NCBI GenBank assembly: GCA_963169345.1
Contig: CAUJCT010000001.1
Span: 1 to 64,000, forward strand
Direction of reading: 5' to 3'
From: Bacteroidota bacterium
GTDB taxonomy: Bacteria > Bacteroidota > Bacteroidia > NS11-12g > UBA955
DNA length: 64,000 nucleotides
Shown here: in pieces, positions 8,802 through 18,578 of the stretch
Layout: each line of letters starts with the position of its first letter
Numbering within the stretch: position 1 is the stretch's first letter
Program-made: the position numbers and the translations under genes
Notes under the pieces: generated by a model
The model's database searches: none
What the model was told of the DNA's origin: nothing
The model's input: only the letters and a program-made list of their open reading frames with translations

Positions 8802-10671
8802 AATTGATATTGAATTTAAATGCTATTTGAAAATTTCTAAGAGGCATGGGTCTGTTTTCCATTACCTGATAAGTTTTATTGGTCAGATTAAGAACCTTTA
8901 TGGACAGTTCTCCACTGTGATTTTTGAAATTGAATGCATACGCCAAAGTTGAATTGAACAAGACGTAAGCAGGTAATTGGTTGTCTATGGCATTATCGGC
9001 AGTCGTGAAAACACTTCCGGTATAGTTCATGCCAATATTCAAAAAGAAAGATTTAATCCTGTATTGTGCCTGCAAACTGGCAGTGTTAACGGGAGTATAG
9101 AACAACTGTTTACCAAGAGCAGTTGAGTCGTGCGAATAAACCTGAGTATTGATACTTCTGACAAATTGGTAACGTCCAAAAAATTTCAAATCGTGCCAGT
9201 TAGAAAATTTGTATCTATATTCAGTTGATAGTTCGAGTCCACTGCTTCTGACGGATTTGGCATTATTGGCTTTCCAGATTTGAGAAACAGGGTCAGGTGT
9301 CCAAAGAATCCAATCATTGACATGATGAAGAAATCCTGTAGTAGCAAATTTGAAACCTGATACATTCAGTTCCAGAGACGATTCAGCTTTTTTACTGATT
9401 TCCGGTTTGAGTTCAGTATTGCCACCAGCTTGCCAATATAAATCATTGAAAGAAGGTATTCTGTATCCGGCAGCCAGATTGGATTTCCATTTTAAATTAG
9501 AGTAAATTTTAAATTCAAAACCGAGATCAGGAGAAGCCGGCACCATATTACCATTGACCATCAATTGACGTGAGCCTATACTTACTCTGCTTCTTTTATT
9601 TTTAGACGTATAATTGATGTTTTGCCAAAGAGATATTAAATGCCTTTGTTTGCCCAAATGATATCCATCGGTTTTAGCCTCTTGCAAGGTATAATTTAAA
9701 GAGCTTGAAAATTCAATCAGTGGAGAAAGCTTCCAATTTAATTGAGACTCTGCCAGCCAGGTTGAAGCGTCATTAAAAGCAGGTAGAAGCAAATCGTGGT
9801 AATAATTGATTTGTTCATTGATAAAAGCTGCCTTATTTATGAGATTAATTTTCGATGATAGAGCGCCATTGTGTTTTACAATAAACTTATGGCTGTAGTC
9901 ATCCTGATGCTCATTATAAGTATTGGCTATTCCCATAGCGGGAGGTAAATCTCTATCGGTTTGAATATACCAGTAGTTAACGTAGACAGAGTGATTGGAG
10001 TTGATATCGAAATCCAATTCCTGCATAAAACCAGATTGTTTAAATCCACTGTTTCTTAAACGTTCAATAGGTTTATTAGCAGAAAAATAATTGACGTATT
10101 CAAAGTTATTAAGAGCGGTACGATTGATGAATCTGGAGTTCAGGAATAGTTTACCGAAATTATAAGAAGACCCCAAAGCGAGAGAATTGAGACCAAAGCT
10201 ACCAGACAAAATTTCACCATAAGTTTTATTTAATTTTCTGGGTAGGTTATTGAGATAAATAGCACCAGCCAGAGCGCCATTAGCAGCAGAGGCGGCATTA
10301 GCACCGGTTTCAATAGCTGCCTGATCGAAGAAAAACACAGGTAAGAGATTGAGGTCGATATTGCTGTTCATCATACTTTGGAGATTGATACCATTCCAGA
10401 GTACAGCGGTGTGTTGGGCACCCATACCTCTCATAGAAGTTGTAGCTAGGTTTCCGGGGCTGTAAGATTTGACAAATAGGGCGCTGTAGGAACCAATGAC
10501 ATCGGCAATAGAGCCAGAGTAAGGAAGGGGCAGATTTATTTTAAGGGCACCCGCGCTTGAGTTAGCTTTCGAGCTGATGAGTTCGAAGGGGGCCATAGTG
10601 AGGGTATCCTTAATTTGTGCAAAACAAATCAGGTGAATACACCATAATGATATCAGCCAGACGTACTTCAT
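8791..10671 (-). CDS. btuB: BtuB-like TonB-dependent cobalamin receptor
   Basis: A 626-residue outer membrane receptor with a signal peptide (ending HLICFA). A plug domain follows, with SIADVIGSYSALFVKSYSPG, TTSMRGMGAQHTAVLWNGIN and GALAGAIYLNN. The rest is a 22-strand barrel typical of the family, ending NFQIAFKFNINYDK. It is short for Bacteroidota receptors and has no CarboxypepD or SusC-type N-terminal extension, as is usual for BtuB-type proteins. It is the first gene after the cobalamin riboswitch, so it is expected to be expressed when B12 is scarce. The receptor family is certain; B12 specificity is inferred from the riboswitch and the BtuG/BtuF neighbours. Confidence 0.85.
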   Translation of the reverse strand: MKYVWLISLWCIHLICFAQIKDTLTMAPFELISSKANSSAGALKINLPLPYSGSIADVIGSYSALFVKSYSPGNLATTSMRGMGAQHTAVLWNGINLQSMMNSNIDLNLLPVFFFDQAAIETGANAASAANGALAGAIYLNNLPRKLNKTYGEILSGSFGLNSLALGSSYNFGKLFLNSRFINRTALNNFEYVNYFSANKPIERLRNSGFKQSGFMQELDFDINSNHSVYVNYWYIQTDRDLPPAMGIANTYNEHQDDYSHKFIVKHNGALSSKINLINKAAFINEQINYYHDLLLPAFNDASTWLAESQLNWKLSPLIEFSSSLNYTLQEAKTDGYHLGKQRHLISLWQNINYTSKNKRSRVSIGSRQLMVNGNMVPASPDLGFEFKIYSNLKWKSNLAAGYRIPSFNDLYWQAGGNTELKPEISKKAESSLELNVSGFKFATTGFLHHVNDWILWTPDPVSQIWKANNAKSVRSSGLELSTEYRYKFSNWHDLKFFGRYQFVRSINTQVYSHDSTALGKQLFYTPVNTASLQAQYRIKSFFLNIGMNYTGSVFTTADNAIDNQLPAYVLFNSTLAYAFNFKNHSGELSIKVLNLTNKTYQVMENRPMPLRNFQIAFKFNINYDK

Positions 10672-10744
10672 TTTTAAAGTGGTCAGGTGACAAAGCGGGG
10701 GTTAAAAATCGGGCTACAAATGTTTAATCTGCAAGTCCAAGCCT

Positions 10745-10957
10745 TTTCTCCGAAAGCTCTGAAACCAATGTTGACATCGGCAGGTCTTCTGACTTACTCC
10801 TTATCTTTTGGACCTTCCCGTCGGCTTGAGGCGGACAGTGGTTATAGAACCATCAGACTGCGTAATAACGCGGAGATTACAGCATCGGGAAATGTTCCGG
10901 ACTTACACCGGATTCCCTTTTAATCCTGATTCAAATAAATGAATTTAGGAACCGTTA
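10745..10957 (-). promoter_or_regulatory. Cobalamin (adenosylcobalamin-type) riboswitch
   Basis: On the minus strand the leader carries the hallmarks of a cobalamin riboswitch. These are GGTTCC followed by AAAGGGAATCCGGTGTAAGT and CCGGAAC (10894-10920), GCTGTAATCTCCGCG (about 10865-10885), CCACTGTCCGCC (about 10830-10842), and the B12 box AGTCAGAAGACCTGCC (about 10780-10796). A downstream helix near 10745-10770 could form the regulatory kissing-loop or occlusion arm. It ends about 75 bp before the BtuB-like ATG. It is expected to shut off the operon when cobalamin is bound. Confidence 0.92.
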
Positions 10958-10964
10958 TCGGGTG

Positions 10965-10995
10965 CAAATATAGGAGCGAAAACAAATAAAGCAAA
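10965..10995 (-). promoter_or_regulatory. Bacteroidota promoter driving the cobalamin operon
   Basis: TTTG at 10995-10992 is followed after exactly 19 bp by TATATTTG at 10972-10965. This is an excellent match to the Bacteroidota -33/-7 pattern (TTTG, 19-20 bp, TAnnTTTG). The predicted transcript start lies just before the riboswitch. Confidence 0.8.
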
Positions 10996-11077
10996 AAAAT
11001 GTTTTAGAAAATTTTAATTATTTTTGAGGAGCAGTCAAGTTTAATTAATAGGGAGCCATATACAAGTCGAAATGGCA

Positions 11078-11127
11078 ATTACCGCGGCCCAATTTAGCTT
11101 TTCAGCCTTTCAGCAATTCAGCATTCC
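11078..11127 (-). repeat. Partial CTGAA-array repeat module
   Basis: On the minus strand this reads as GCTGAATTGCTGAAAGGCTG followed by AAAAGCTAAATTGGGCCGCGG. It is a degenerate copy of the array (AGCTGAAAGGCTGAA)n-TTGTGTCGCGGT seen more cleanly at 11543-11645 and 35212-35500. Confidence 0.6.
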
Positions 11128-11134
11128 CGATTGC

Positions 11135-11357
11135 TTTTTTAACGCTGATATCGCAGATATTTTTTATTTGTTTATACTAATGTTAGTCGTAATTTAAATG
11201 ATTGCTTTTTTTTTGAACTATCCGCCATATCCGGTGGGATGGCGCTGAAAGATTCGCAGATGATCCAAGGCTTTCTTTAATGTATATTGGGATAACACAA
11301 ATAGCATTGGGACAATAACGTTCTGTGCAATTCTACGTTAAAAAAGTCCTCAACATT
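11135..11357 (+). repeat. Short (non-coding) copy of the TIR-bounded repeat element, copy A
   Basis: It begins TTTTTTAACGCTGATATCGC and ends TTCTGTGCAATTCTACGTTA then AAAAAAGTCCTCAACATT. Inside is a small hairpin region (TCCGCCATATCCGG) followed by GATGGCGCTGAAAGATTCGC, the same core as in the copies at 44025, 44359 and 45261. No plausible gene is present. It lies about 33 kb from the main cluster, so the element is dispersed. Confidence 0.75.
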
Positions 11358-11542
11358 TCTATTCCACCCACCGATGCCCCCTCCATTTCGACACAATTCA
11401 GCTATTCGATGCGTCGCGATCAGCCTGAGGCTGACAGGTATCAGCGACGTCTTCCAATTTCTGGAGCGTCGCGATAAATCGACGACGCCTACAAAACCGA
11501 CAAACATGCTTAGAGACTAACATTAAGATCTTCCGAAAGTTT

Positions 11543-11645
11543 ATCGACAAACCCCACGACTTAACGACTTAACGACTCAACGACTTAACATCGCAGCTCA
11601 TCACCGCGACACAATTCAGCCTTTCAGCTCTTCAGCCTTTCAGTT
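11543..11645 (-). repeat. CTGAA array plus TTAAGTCG array module
   Basis: On the minus strand a run of CTGAAAGG/CTGAAGAG units leads to TTGTGTCGCGGTGATGAGCT. A run of GTTAAGTCGTT-like units follows, then GTGGGGTTTGTCGATAAAC. The same order of blocks is present at 35212-35500 and, split, at 45640-45870. The sequence just before it, TGCGTCGCGATCAGCCTGAG then GCTGACAGGTA (about 11410-11440), also recurs at about 45708-45738. Confidence 0.7.
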
Positions 11646-11706
11646 ATCTACAAACACACGTTAACAAAATAAAGGGCATATTCGTTTAATAGCGGTATGC
11701 ATTGTT

Positions 11707-11714
11707 TATTTTTG
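11707..11714 (+). promoter_or_regulatory. -7 promoter box adjacent to the start codon
   Basis: TATTTTTG matches TAnnTTTG and ends 6 bp before the ATG at 11721, so the mRNA would start at or within a few bases of the start codon. Confidence 0.6.
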
Positions 11715-11720
11715 CCTATC

Positions 11721-14213
11721 ATGCGCTATTTGTTTGTCATTTTATTCTTTGTTTTATTTCATTCTGCTTATTCCCAGACTACTGTAAAGGGTCGGGTAAT
11801 AGATGTTAAGACAGGAGAACCCATAACCGGAGCAAGTGTTTACTTTGATGAAACAGGCGATTATACAACCACTAATTTTGATGGTAAATTCAGTATAACA
11901 TCTAATTCGAAGAGCGATACTCTGGTGGTGTATTATGTTGGATATGTTAAGCAGAAAATTTATGTGGCCAGAGGTTCCAATATTACCATAGAAGTGAAAA
12001 TGGTGGTTAAAGAACAAGAGTTTGATAAAGTTAAAATTGTCAGTAAAGTCAATCGTGCATTGCGTGTCATTGAAATGGCTCAAAACAACAAGCATTTATA
12101 CAATTTTGAACAATTAAATTCTTTCGAATGTGAAAGTTTTACCAAAATACAGATAGCAGTCAACAATGTGTCGGATGATTTAAAGAACAAAAGACTCTTA
12201 AAAGGAGTAGAAGGCATATTTGATACCATGTCATACCTGAGTGAGGACAAAACCAAACAAGTATTACCTATATTTTTATCGGAGAACCTCAGTAATTTTT
12301 ATTACAACAAAAATCCGAGGCAAAATAAAGAAGTCATTATAGCATCGAGAGTGAAAGGTGTTGGTGTTGAAGATGGTTCCTTTCTTTCACAACTTTTAGG
12401 CAGTACATTCCAGCAATATAATTTCAACGATAATATTCTGCCGATTCTGGATAAAAACTTTATATCTCCGATTGCCAAATCATCGTTTACATATTACAAC
12501 TACAAATTGATTGGATCAGATTATATAGGATTAAAGAAAATCTATCAGATAGAAGTGACACCGAAGAATCCCTTAGATTTAGTATTTACGGGTTATATCT
12601 GGATTGAAGATTCGACTTTTGCATTAACCAGATTGAGTTTAAGTATCACCAACAAAGCCAATTTAAATTTCGTTGAGAAACTTAAGATTACCCAGGAATT
12701 AGAGAGGACCAGCTCTGGTGCGTATGTTCCTGTTCGTTCGAGAATTCTAATAGACATTGCTGAGATATCTAAAAACTCTGCAGGTATGATAGCCTTGTTC
12801 AGCAATTCTTATGAGAAATTAGTCGTTAATCAAGAGCGTTCAAAAAAATTCTTTGATTATCCCATCACATTAATGGAAGATGCCACTCAGAAATCAGATG
12901 AATTCTGGGATTCAGTCAGACACGAAGAACTCTCGGCGGATGAAAAGAGAGCATTATCAAAGATAGATACACTTACCAATGTAAAAGTCATCAAGAACTA
13001 TGTAGAATTTATCAATATTATCTTTAATGGTTATAAAACGATTGGCAAATTTGATTTCGGACCTTATGCCTTATTATATGGATACAATGTATTGGAAGGT
13101 CACAGAGTCAGATTAGGCGCAAAGACCAATTTCAATTTCAGTAAAACTTATATTTTCGGAGCTTATGGAGCTTATGGCTTTACCGACCAGCGTTGGAAAT
13201 ATAAGGTGCAGGCAGAAAAGATACTTTCCAGAAAGCACTGGACAATGGTTGGTGCTTCTTATAAAAACGATGTAGAACAAATTGGGGTAACAGATGATTA
13301 TTACGGAGCCAGTAATTTATTTACAACCGTTTCAGTATTTTCTGCCAGTCAGTTAAACAGAGCTAAAGAATCGAAAATTTGGTTCAACAGTGAATTTACA
13401 AAAGGCTGGAATGCCAAATTTGTGTTCATGCACAAGGAATACAAGTTCGAGCCCGTCAATAAATTCAATTTTGCCTATTTCGAAAGCCAGGAAGACACCA
13501 GCAACAAGACCAGTGATTTTACCAATGCGGCATTTACTTTTAGTTTGCGCTGGGCTCCAAAAGAGTATTATTTACAAAACGACAACGAGCGCGTCAGACA
13601 AAGTAAACCCGGAGGACTGGCTTTATCCATCAATTATACCAGAGGTATCAAAGGCTTTTATGGCAGTAAGTTTGATTACAACAGGGTAACAGCATCCATA
13701 GAGAAAGGCTTGAGCTTTGGGTATTGGGGTCGAACTGATTTTACCTTATCTGCTACAAAAATATTTGAAACCCTTCCCTATCCATTATTAGAAGTACACA
13801 GAGGCAATCAATCATTTATTTATACAACTTCTGCATACAATCAGATGGATTTTTTTGAGTTCATTACCGATCAGAGTTTGTTTTTTAAAATGGAGCATCA
13901 TTTCAATGGCGCAATTTTTAACCGCATACCATTGATGAAGAAACTAAAGTGGAGAGAATTTTTTGAAGGTCGTGCCGTAATGGGCAGTTTAAGTCAGTCG
14001 AACATGAATTTAATTCCGCAATACGATGTCAATGGCATTCCGGTCACTCCTTTAAAAAACAATATTAACCGCGAACCGTATATGGAAGTAGCGTATGGGA
14101 TAGAGAATATTTTCAAAGTATTGCAAGTAGTGGCGATTCACAGATTGTCGCCATTGTATGGTACAGGTTATAGAAGATTTGGGTTGAAAGTTGGAATGGC
14201 TGTGAGTTTTTGA
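11721..14213 (+). CDS. DUF5686 / CarboxypepD-regulatory-like outer membrane protein
   Basis: An 830-residue protein with a signal peptide (YLFVILFFVLFHSAYSQ). Next is a CarboxypepD_reg-like beta-sandwich (TTVKGRVIDVKTGEPITGAS, FDGKFSITS, LVVYYVGY) and then a long beta-strand-rich region that fits the DUF5686 family of predicted outer membrane barrels. It ends YRRFGLKVGMAVSF, a barrel-like aromatic C-terminus. Length and architecture are normal for the family, whose function is not established. The ATG at 11721 is preferred over 11697 because the promoter box lies between them. It is monocistronic, flanked by repeat-rich spacers. Confidence 0.8.
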   Translation: MRYLFVILFFVLFHSAYSQTTVKGRVIDVKTGEPITGASVYFDETGDYTTTNFDGKFSITSNSKSDTLVVYYVGYVKQKIYVARGSNITIEVKMVVKEQEFDKVKIVSKVNRALRVIEMAQNNKHLYNFEQLNSFECESFTKIQIAVNNVSDDLKNKRLLKGVEGIFDTMSYLSEDKTKQVLPIFLSENLSNFYYNKNPRQNKEVIIASRVKGVGVEDGSFLSQLLGSTFQQYNFNDNILPILDKNFISPIAKSSFTYYNYKLIGSDYIGLKKIYQIEVTPKNPLDLVFTGYIWIEDSTFALTRLSLSITNKANLNFVEKLKITQELERTSSGAYVPVRSRILIDIAEISKNSAGMIALFSNSYEKLVVNQERSKKFFDYPITLMEDATQKSDEFWDSVRHEELSADEKRALSKIDTLTNVKVIKNYVEFINIIFNGYKTIGKFDFGPYALLYGYNVLEGHRVRLGAKTNFNFSKTYIFGAYGAYGFTDQRWKYKVQAEKILSRKHWTMVGASYKNDVEQIGVTDDYYGASNLFTTVSVFSASQLNRAKESKIWFNSEFTKGWNAKFVFMHKEYKFEPVNKFNFAYFESQEDTSNKTSDFTNAAFTFSLRWAPKEYYLQNDNERVRQSKPGGLALSINYTRGIKGFYGSKFDYNRVTASIEKGLSFGYWGRTDFTLSATKIFETLPYPLLEVHRGNQSFIYTTSAYNQMDFFEFITDQSLFFKMEHHFNGAIFNRIPLMKKLKWREFFEGRAVMGSLSQSNMNLIPQYDVNGIPVTPLKNNINREPYMEVAYGIENIFKVLQVVAIHRLSPLYGTGYRRFGLKVGMAVSF

Positions 14214-14653
14214 GATTTTTTTCTTTTTAATTTTAATTATTCCAATATAGCATAAATTTTATTTAAGCCTGCTCATGCCGCAGGCGTGGCATTTACTTTT
14301 TTTTATGGCAAAAAAAAGTAAACAAAAAAAGGCCACCACGAACCAAAATTTCAATCATGGCTTTGCCGCTGCATATCCAACCTGCTCGTGGCTGCCATGA
14401 TTTAAATTCTACGCGTTCGTGGACTCAACCCGCACATCCTCTTCCAAAAATGTTTTGTTGAAAAATCAAAGTTTATATTAAATCAAAATAATAAATATAT
14501 TGACCAATTTATATTTTCAATATAAGAGAGGTAGGAGCCCTTAAAATTAAAAAATTCAAGTATTACTAATTTAGTTCAACTTTTAATTGACCAAAATTTT
14601 TATCATAATTATTAGTAAATTACTCAATTCAAAATAAAATCCTATTTCAAAAC
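14214..14653. other. 440-bp intergenic spacer with a strong A/T hairpin
   Basis: No gene is supportable here. A perfect 13-bp inverted repeat (TTTACTTTTTTTT at 14292-14304, AAAAAAAAGTAAA at 14310-14322, loop ATGGC) is nested in GTGGC...GCCAC (14286-14338). It is flanked by G+C-richer sequence with GCCGCAGGCGTGG and further small palindromic pieces (AATCATGGC, GCCATGATT). It looks like a repeat-type or structured intergenic element. The remainder, 14450-14650, is AT-rich without visible signals. Confidence 0.5.
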
Positions 14654-15331
14654 TTAAGGCAAAAGCAAAGGACCGAGCAAATACATCCACAGCACCCAAC
14701 CAATAGAACAACCTAAAGCGCCACCAAATAAAAATGGTTTAAGTTTGTCTTTAGGGATGATTTTAAATGTTAAATAGCTTAGAATAGAAACCGAAGCAAT
14801 CCATAAAACGGCATACAACACATTTGGATTTATTTGATATAAGGAAGCCAATTTATCTTCATCGCCGCACGACTTAAATCCTAAAAAACCGGCAATAAAA
14901 TGATGCGTGGCATTTGCTGTAAATCGAGAAAGAAACAAAGTCAAGAATACGGCTAACCAATCAACACTTGTAAATATGCCATTGAGGTGGCTTTTTCTTC
15001 TAATCAACAGAATAAGGCATCCAATCAAACCTGTCAGCAAAGTTTGTAAAGGGCCTGATAGAGTTATAGCTTTGCCTTCCAAAATGTAATTTCTAACTGC
15101 TGACTTATATGACTGCTTTTGTTCCTGACTCCAAGAATCGCCGTCAATACTGTATGCCTCGATGACTTCCAAAAACTTTTTCTGAGTTTCTCCGTGATAA
15201 GAGACAGAAGCATAATGCAACTCTGTATGATTTCCAAAATAACGCGCGGTTATCCAATGAGCAGATTCATGCGTCAGCGTTCCTACAGGAACCATCATTA
15301 TAAAAATAAGCGTAAAATGAAGTGTTTTCAT
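14654..15331 (-). CDS. Putative membrane metalloprotease-like protein with HExxH motif
   Basis: A 225-residue integral membrane protein with an N-terminal segment (TLHFTLIFIMMVPVGTL) running straight into THESAHWITARYFG, an HExxH zinc motif. There are about four further hydrophobic segments (PLQTLLTGLIGCLILLI, DWLAVFLTLFLSR, VLYAVLWIASVSILSYL, FGGALGCSIGWVLWMYLLGP). A membrane-embedded HExxH followed by a second His region (ATHHF) recalls M50/site-2-type proteases, but I cannot place it in a named family and the usual NPDG-like motif is not evident. It is encoded alone, divergent from kdsB. Confidence 0.5.
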   Translation of the reverse strand: MKTLHFTLIFIMMVPVGTLTHESAHWITARYFGNHTELHYASVSYHGETQKKFLEVIEAYSIDGDSWSQEQKQSYKSAVRNYILEGKAITLSGPLQTLLTGLIGCLILLIRRKSHLNGIFTSVDWLAVFLTLFLSRFTANATHHFIAGFLGFKSCGDEDKLASLYQINPNVLYAVLWIASVSILSYLTFKIIPKDKLKPFLFGGALGCSIGWVLWMYLLGPLLLP

Positions 15332-15391
15332 AGTTGAATAAAACGAAATTAAAACTTTTATATAAAGCTACCAATAATTTGAAACACAAAT

Positions 15392-15399
15392 TATATTCG
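15392..15399 (+). promoter_or_regulatory. -7 promoter box of kdsB, adjacent to start
   Basis: TATATTCG, a one-base variant of TAnnTTTG, ends 5 bp before the kdsB ATG at 15405. A leaderless transcript is predicted. Confidence 0.55.
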
Positions 15400-15404
15400 C
15401 AGGC

Positions 15405-16160
15405 ATGAAAGTGTTGATAGTGATTCCATCCCGATACGGTTCAACGAGATTTGAAGGCAAGCCATTAGTAGACATTGCAGGCAAGTCACTGGTTCGAAGG
15501 ACCTACGAGCAGGCTTTAAAAGCCAATCTGGATGCTGAAGTAGTGGTTGCAACAGACGATGATCGTATTTACAATCACGTAAAATCGTTTGGACAATGTA
15601 TGATGACTTCAACGGAGCATGTCAGTGGCACGGACAGATGTTTTGAAGTCTTATCGAGAATCAATGGTCGTTTTGATGTACTGATTAACTTACAGGGAGA
15701 TGAGCCATTTATATTACCAGAGCAAATAGAGAGTCTGGTTGCGGAGTTTAAAGAACACCATACGGATATTGCGACACTTCAGAAACCAATCAGGCAGGAG
15801 GAAGAGTTGTTTAATCCAAATGTAGTGAAGGTGATATCCAATTCGGACAATAAGGCCATATATTTTTCGAGGCAAGCGATTCCATATCAAAGAGGGATTG
15901 AGCCAAAGGACTGGGTTAATGTGTATCCATTTAAGCGACACATAGGCATATATGCCTTCAGAACTGAGATTTGTCAGTCTTTGAGTCAGCTGGATACCGG
16001 TAATTTAGAAAAATCGGAAAGTCTGGAGCAGTTAAGATGGCTGGAGAATGGCTATACGATTAGCCTGGCCGACACTGATTTTGTGAGTCCGGCGATAGAC
16101 AGTCCGGAAGACTTGGTCACTGTTGACAATTTCTTGAAAATGAATCCGGATAGAATTTAG
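15405..16160 (+). CDS. kdsB: 3-deoxy-manno-octulosonate cytidylyltransferase (CMP-Kdo synthetase)
   Basis: A 251-residue cytosolic enzyme that activates Kdo with CTP for lipopolysaccharide inner-core synthesis. The N-terminus has IPSRYGSTRFEGKPLVDIAG (CTP-binding signature), then VVATDDDRIY, TSTEHVSGTDRC and INLQGDEPFI (Mg/CTP site), and near the end SLEQLRWLENGY. Length is normal for KdsB. It lies just upstream of CTP synthase in the same direction, a pairing of the CTP user with the CTP maker, although pyrG appears to have its own promoter. Confidence 0.95.
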   Translation: MKVLIVIPSRYGSTRFEGKPLVDIAGKSLVRRTYEQALKANLDAEVVVATDDDRIYNHVKSFGQCMMTSTEHVSGTDRCFEVLSRINGRFDVLINLQGDEPFILPEQIESLVAEFKEHHTDIATLQKPIRQEEELFNPNVVKVISNSDNKAIYFSRQAIPYQRGIEPKDWVNVYPFKRHIGIYAFRTEICQSLSQLDTGNLEKSESLEQLRWLENGYTISLADTDFVSPAIDSPEDLVTVDNFLKMNPDRI

Positions 16161-16170
16161 TAAAAATAAC

Positions 16171-16178
16171 TACCTTTG
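16171..16178 (+). promoter_or_regulatory. -7 promoter box for pyrG
   Basis: TACCTTTG matches TAnnTTTG just after the kdsB stop. It predicts a leader of about 90 nt before the pyrG ATG at 16278. I saw no clear attenuator in the leader. Confidence 0.55.
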
Positions 16179-16229
16179 TCATCCGGTTATCTGCTCCATC
16201 TGTTATTTATTTAAAACTAGACGAGTTGA

Positions 16230-17897
<1,668 letters not shown>

Positions 17898-17914
17898 CTT
17901 ATCAGTCAAGGTCA

Positions 17915-18400
17915 ATGAGCCCTAAAATAGAAATTACAGGTAAAAAATATTTGGTTGGCATCAGGATGGAAATGTCTTTGATTGCCGACCAAACACCTCA
18001 ATTGTTTGGGACTTTTATGCCTAAAAGAAACGCCATTCCCGACAAGGCAAATGGCAATGTTATTTTGGCAAAGTTTTATTCCCAGGATTATTTTTCAAAT
18101 TTCAATCCGTCAACTTCATTTACCAAAATGGCGGCTGTTGAAGTTAATGCACCCACTGATGTTGATGGATTTGAATCCATTGAAACAGAAGAAGGCTTGT
18201 ATGCCATATTTGAACATACCGGTGGTCCGGGAGATTCTTCAATTTTTGAATATATATTCAGAGAATGGTTGCCGCAATCTGCCTACGAATTGGACAACAG
18301 GCCGCATTTTGATATTATGCCTGCAGATTATTTCAGCAGTGAAGTAAAGAGAGAAGAGATTCTGATTCCAATTAAAGCAGATCTCAAAAATAACCTTTAG
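17915..18400 (+). CDS. GyrI-like small-molecule-binding domain protein
   Basis: A 161-residue single-domain cytosolic protein. EGLYAIFEHTGGPGDSSIFE, FREWLPQSAYELDNRPHFD and the C-terminal REEILIPI are typical of the GyrI-like/AraC effector-binding (SOUL-like) fold, in which a conserved acidic residue near the end binds ligands. There is no DNA-binding domain. It is 17 bp downstream of pyrG and could be cotranscribed; no functional link is evident. The ligand is unknown. Confidence 0.75.
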   Translation: MSPKIEITGKKYLVGIRMEMSLIADQTPQLFGTFMPKRNAIPDKANGNVILAKFYSQDYFSNFNPSTSFTKMAAVEVNAPTDVDGFESIETEEGLYAIFEHTGGPGDSSIFEYIFREWLPQSAYELDNRPHFDIMPADYFSSEVKREEILIPIKADLKNNL

Positions 18401-18438
18401 GCCAAACTGATAATTTATGATATATATTCGATGGCGTC

Positions 18439-18520
18439 TTTTTTATTCATACGTCGTTGTATTTCTTGCTCAGACCACTGTAGGTATGAGCTTCAAAATA
18501 CGCCTAGTCTGAATAAAAAA
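18439..18520. repeat. Imperfect 38-bp inverted repeat between convergent genes
   Basis: The arms 18439-18476 and 18483-18520 are separated by 6 bp. The outer 11 bp (TTTTTTATTCA / TGAATAAAAAA) pair perfectly. Inner pieces (GTATTT with AAATAC, GCTCA with TGAGC, ACC with GGT) pair with small offsets. With a T-run at the outer end in either direction, it could act as a bidirectional terminator for the GyrI-like gene and cvfB, or be a miniature repeat element. Confidence 0.6.
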
Positions 18521-18578
18521 TACTTGTTTTTGGCTCTAAATCCTATTTTTGAGACCAGCATAAGAAAAAAAGTTGAAT

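Noticed and set aside
10687..10923. 78-residue open frame on the plus strand
   Set aside because: It lies entirely over the cobalamin riboswitch leader on the other strand and has no protein-like features.
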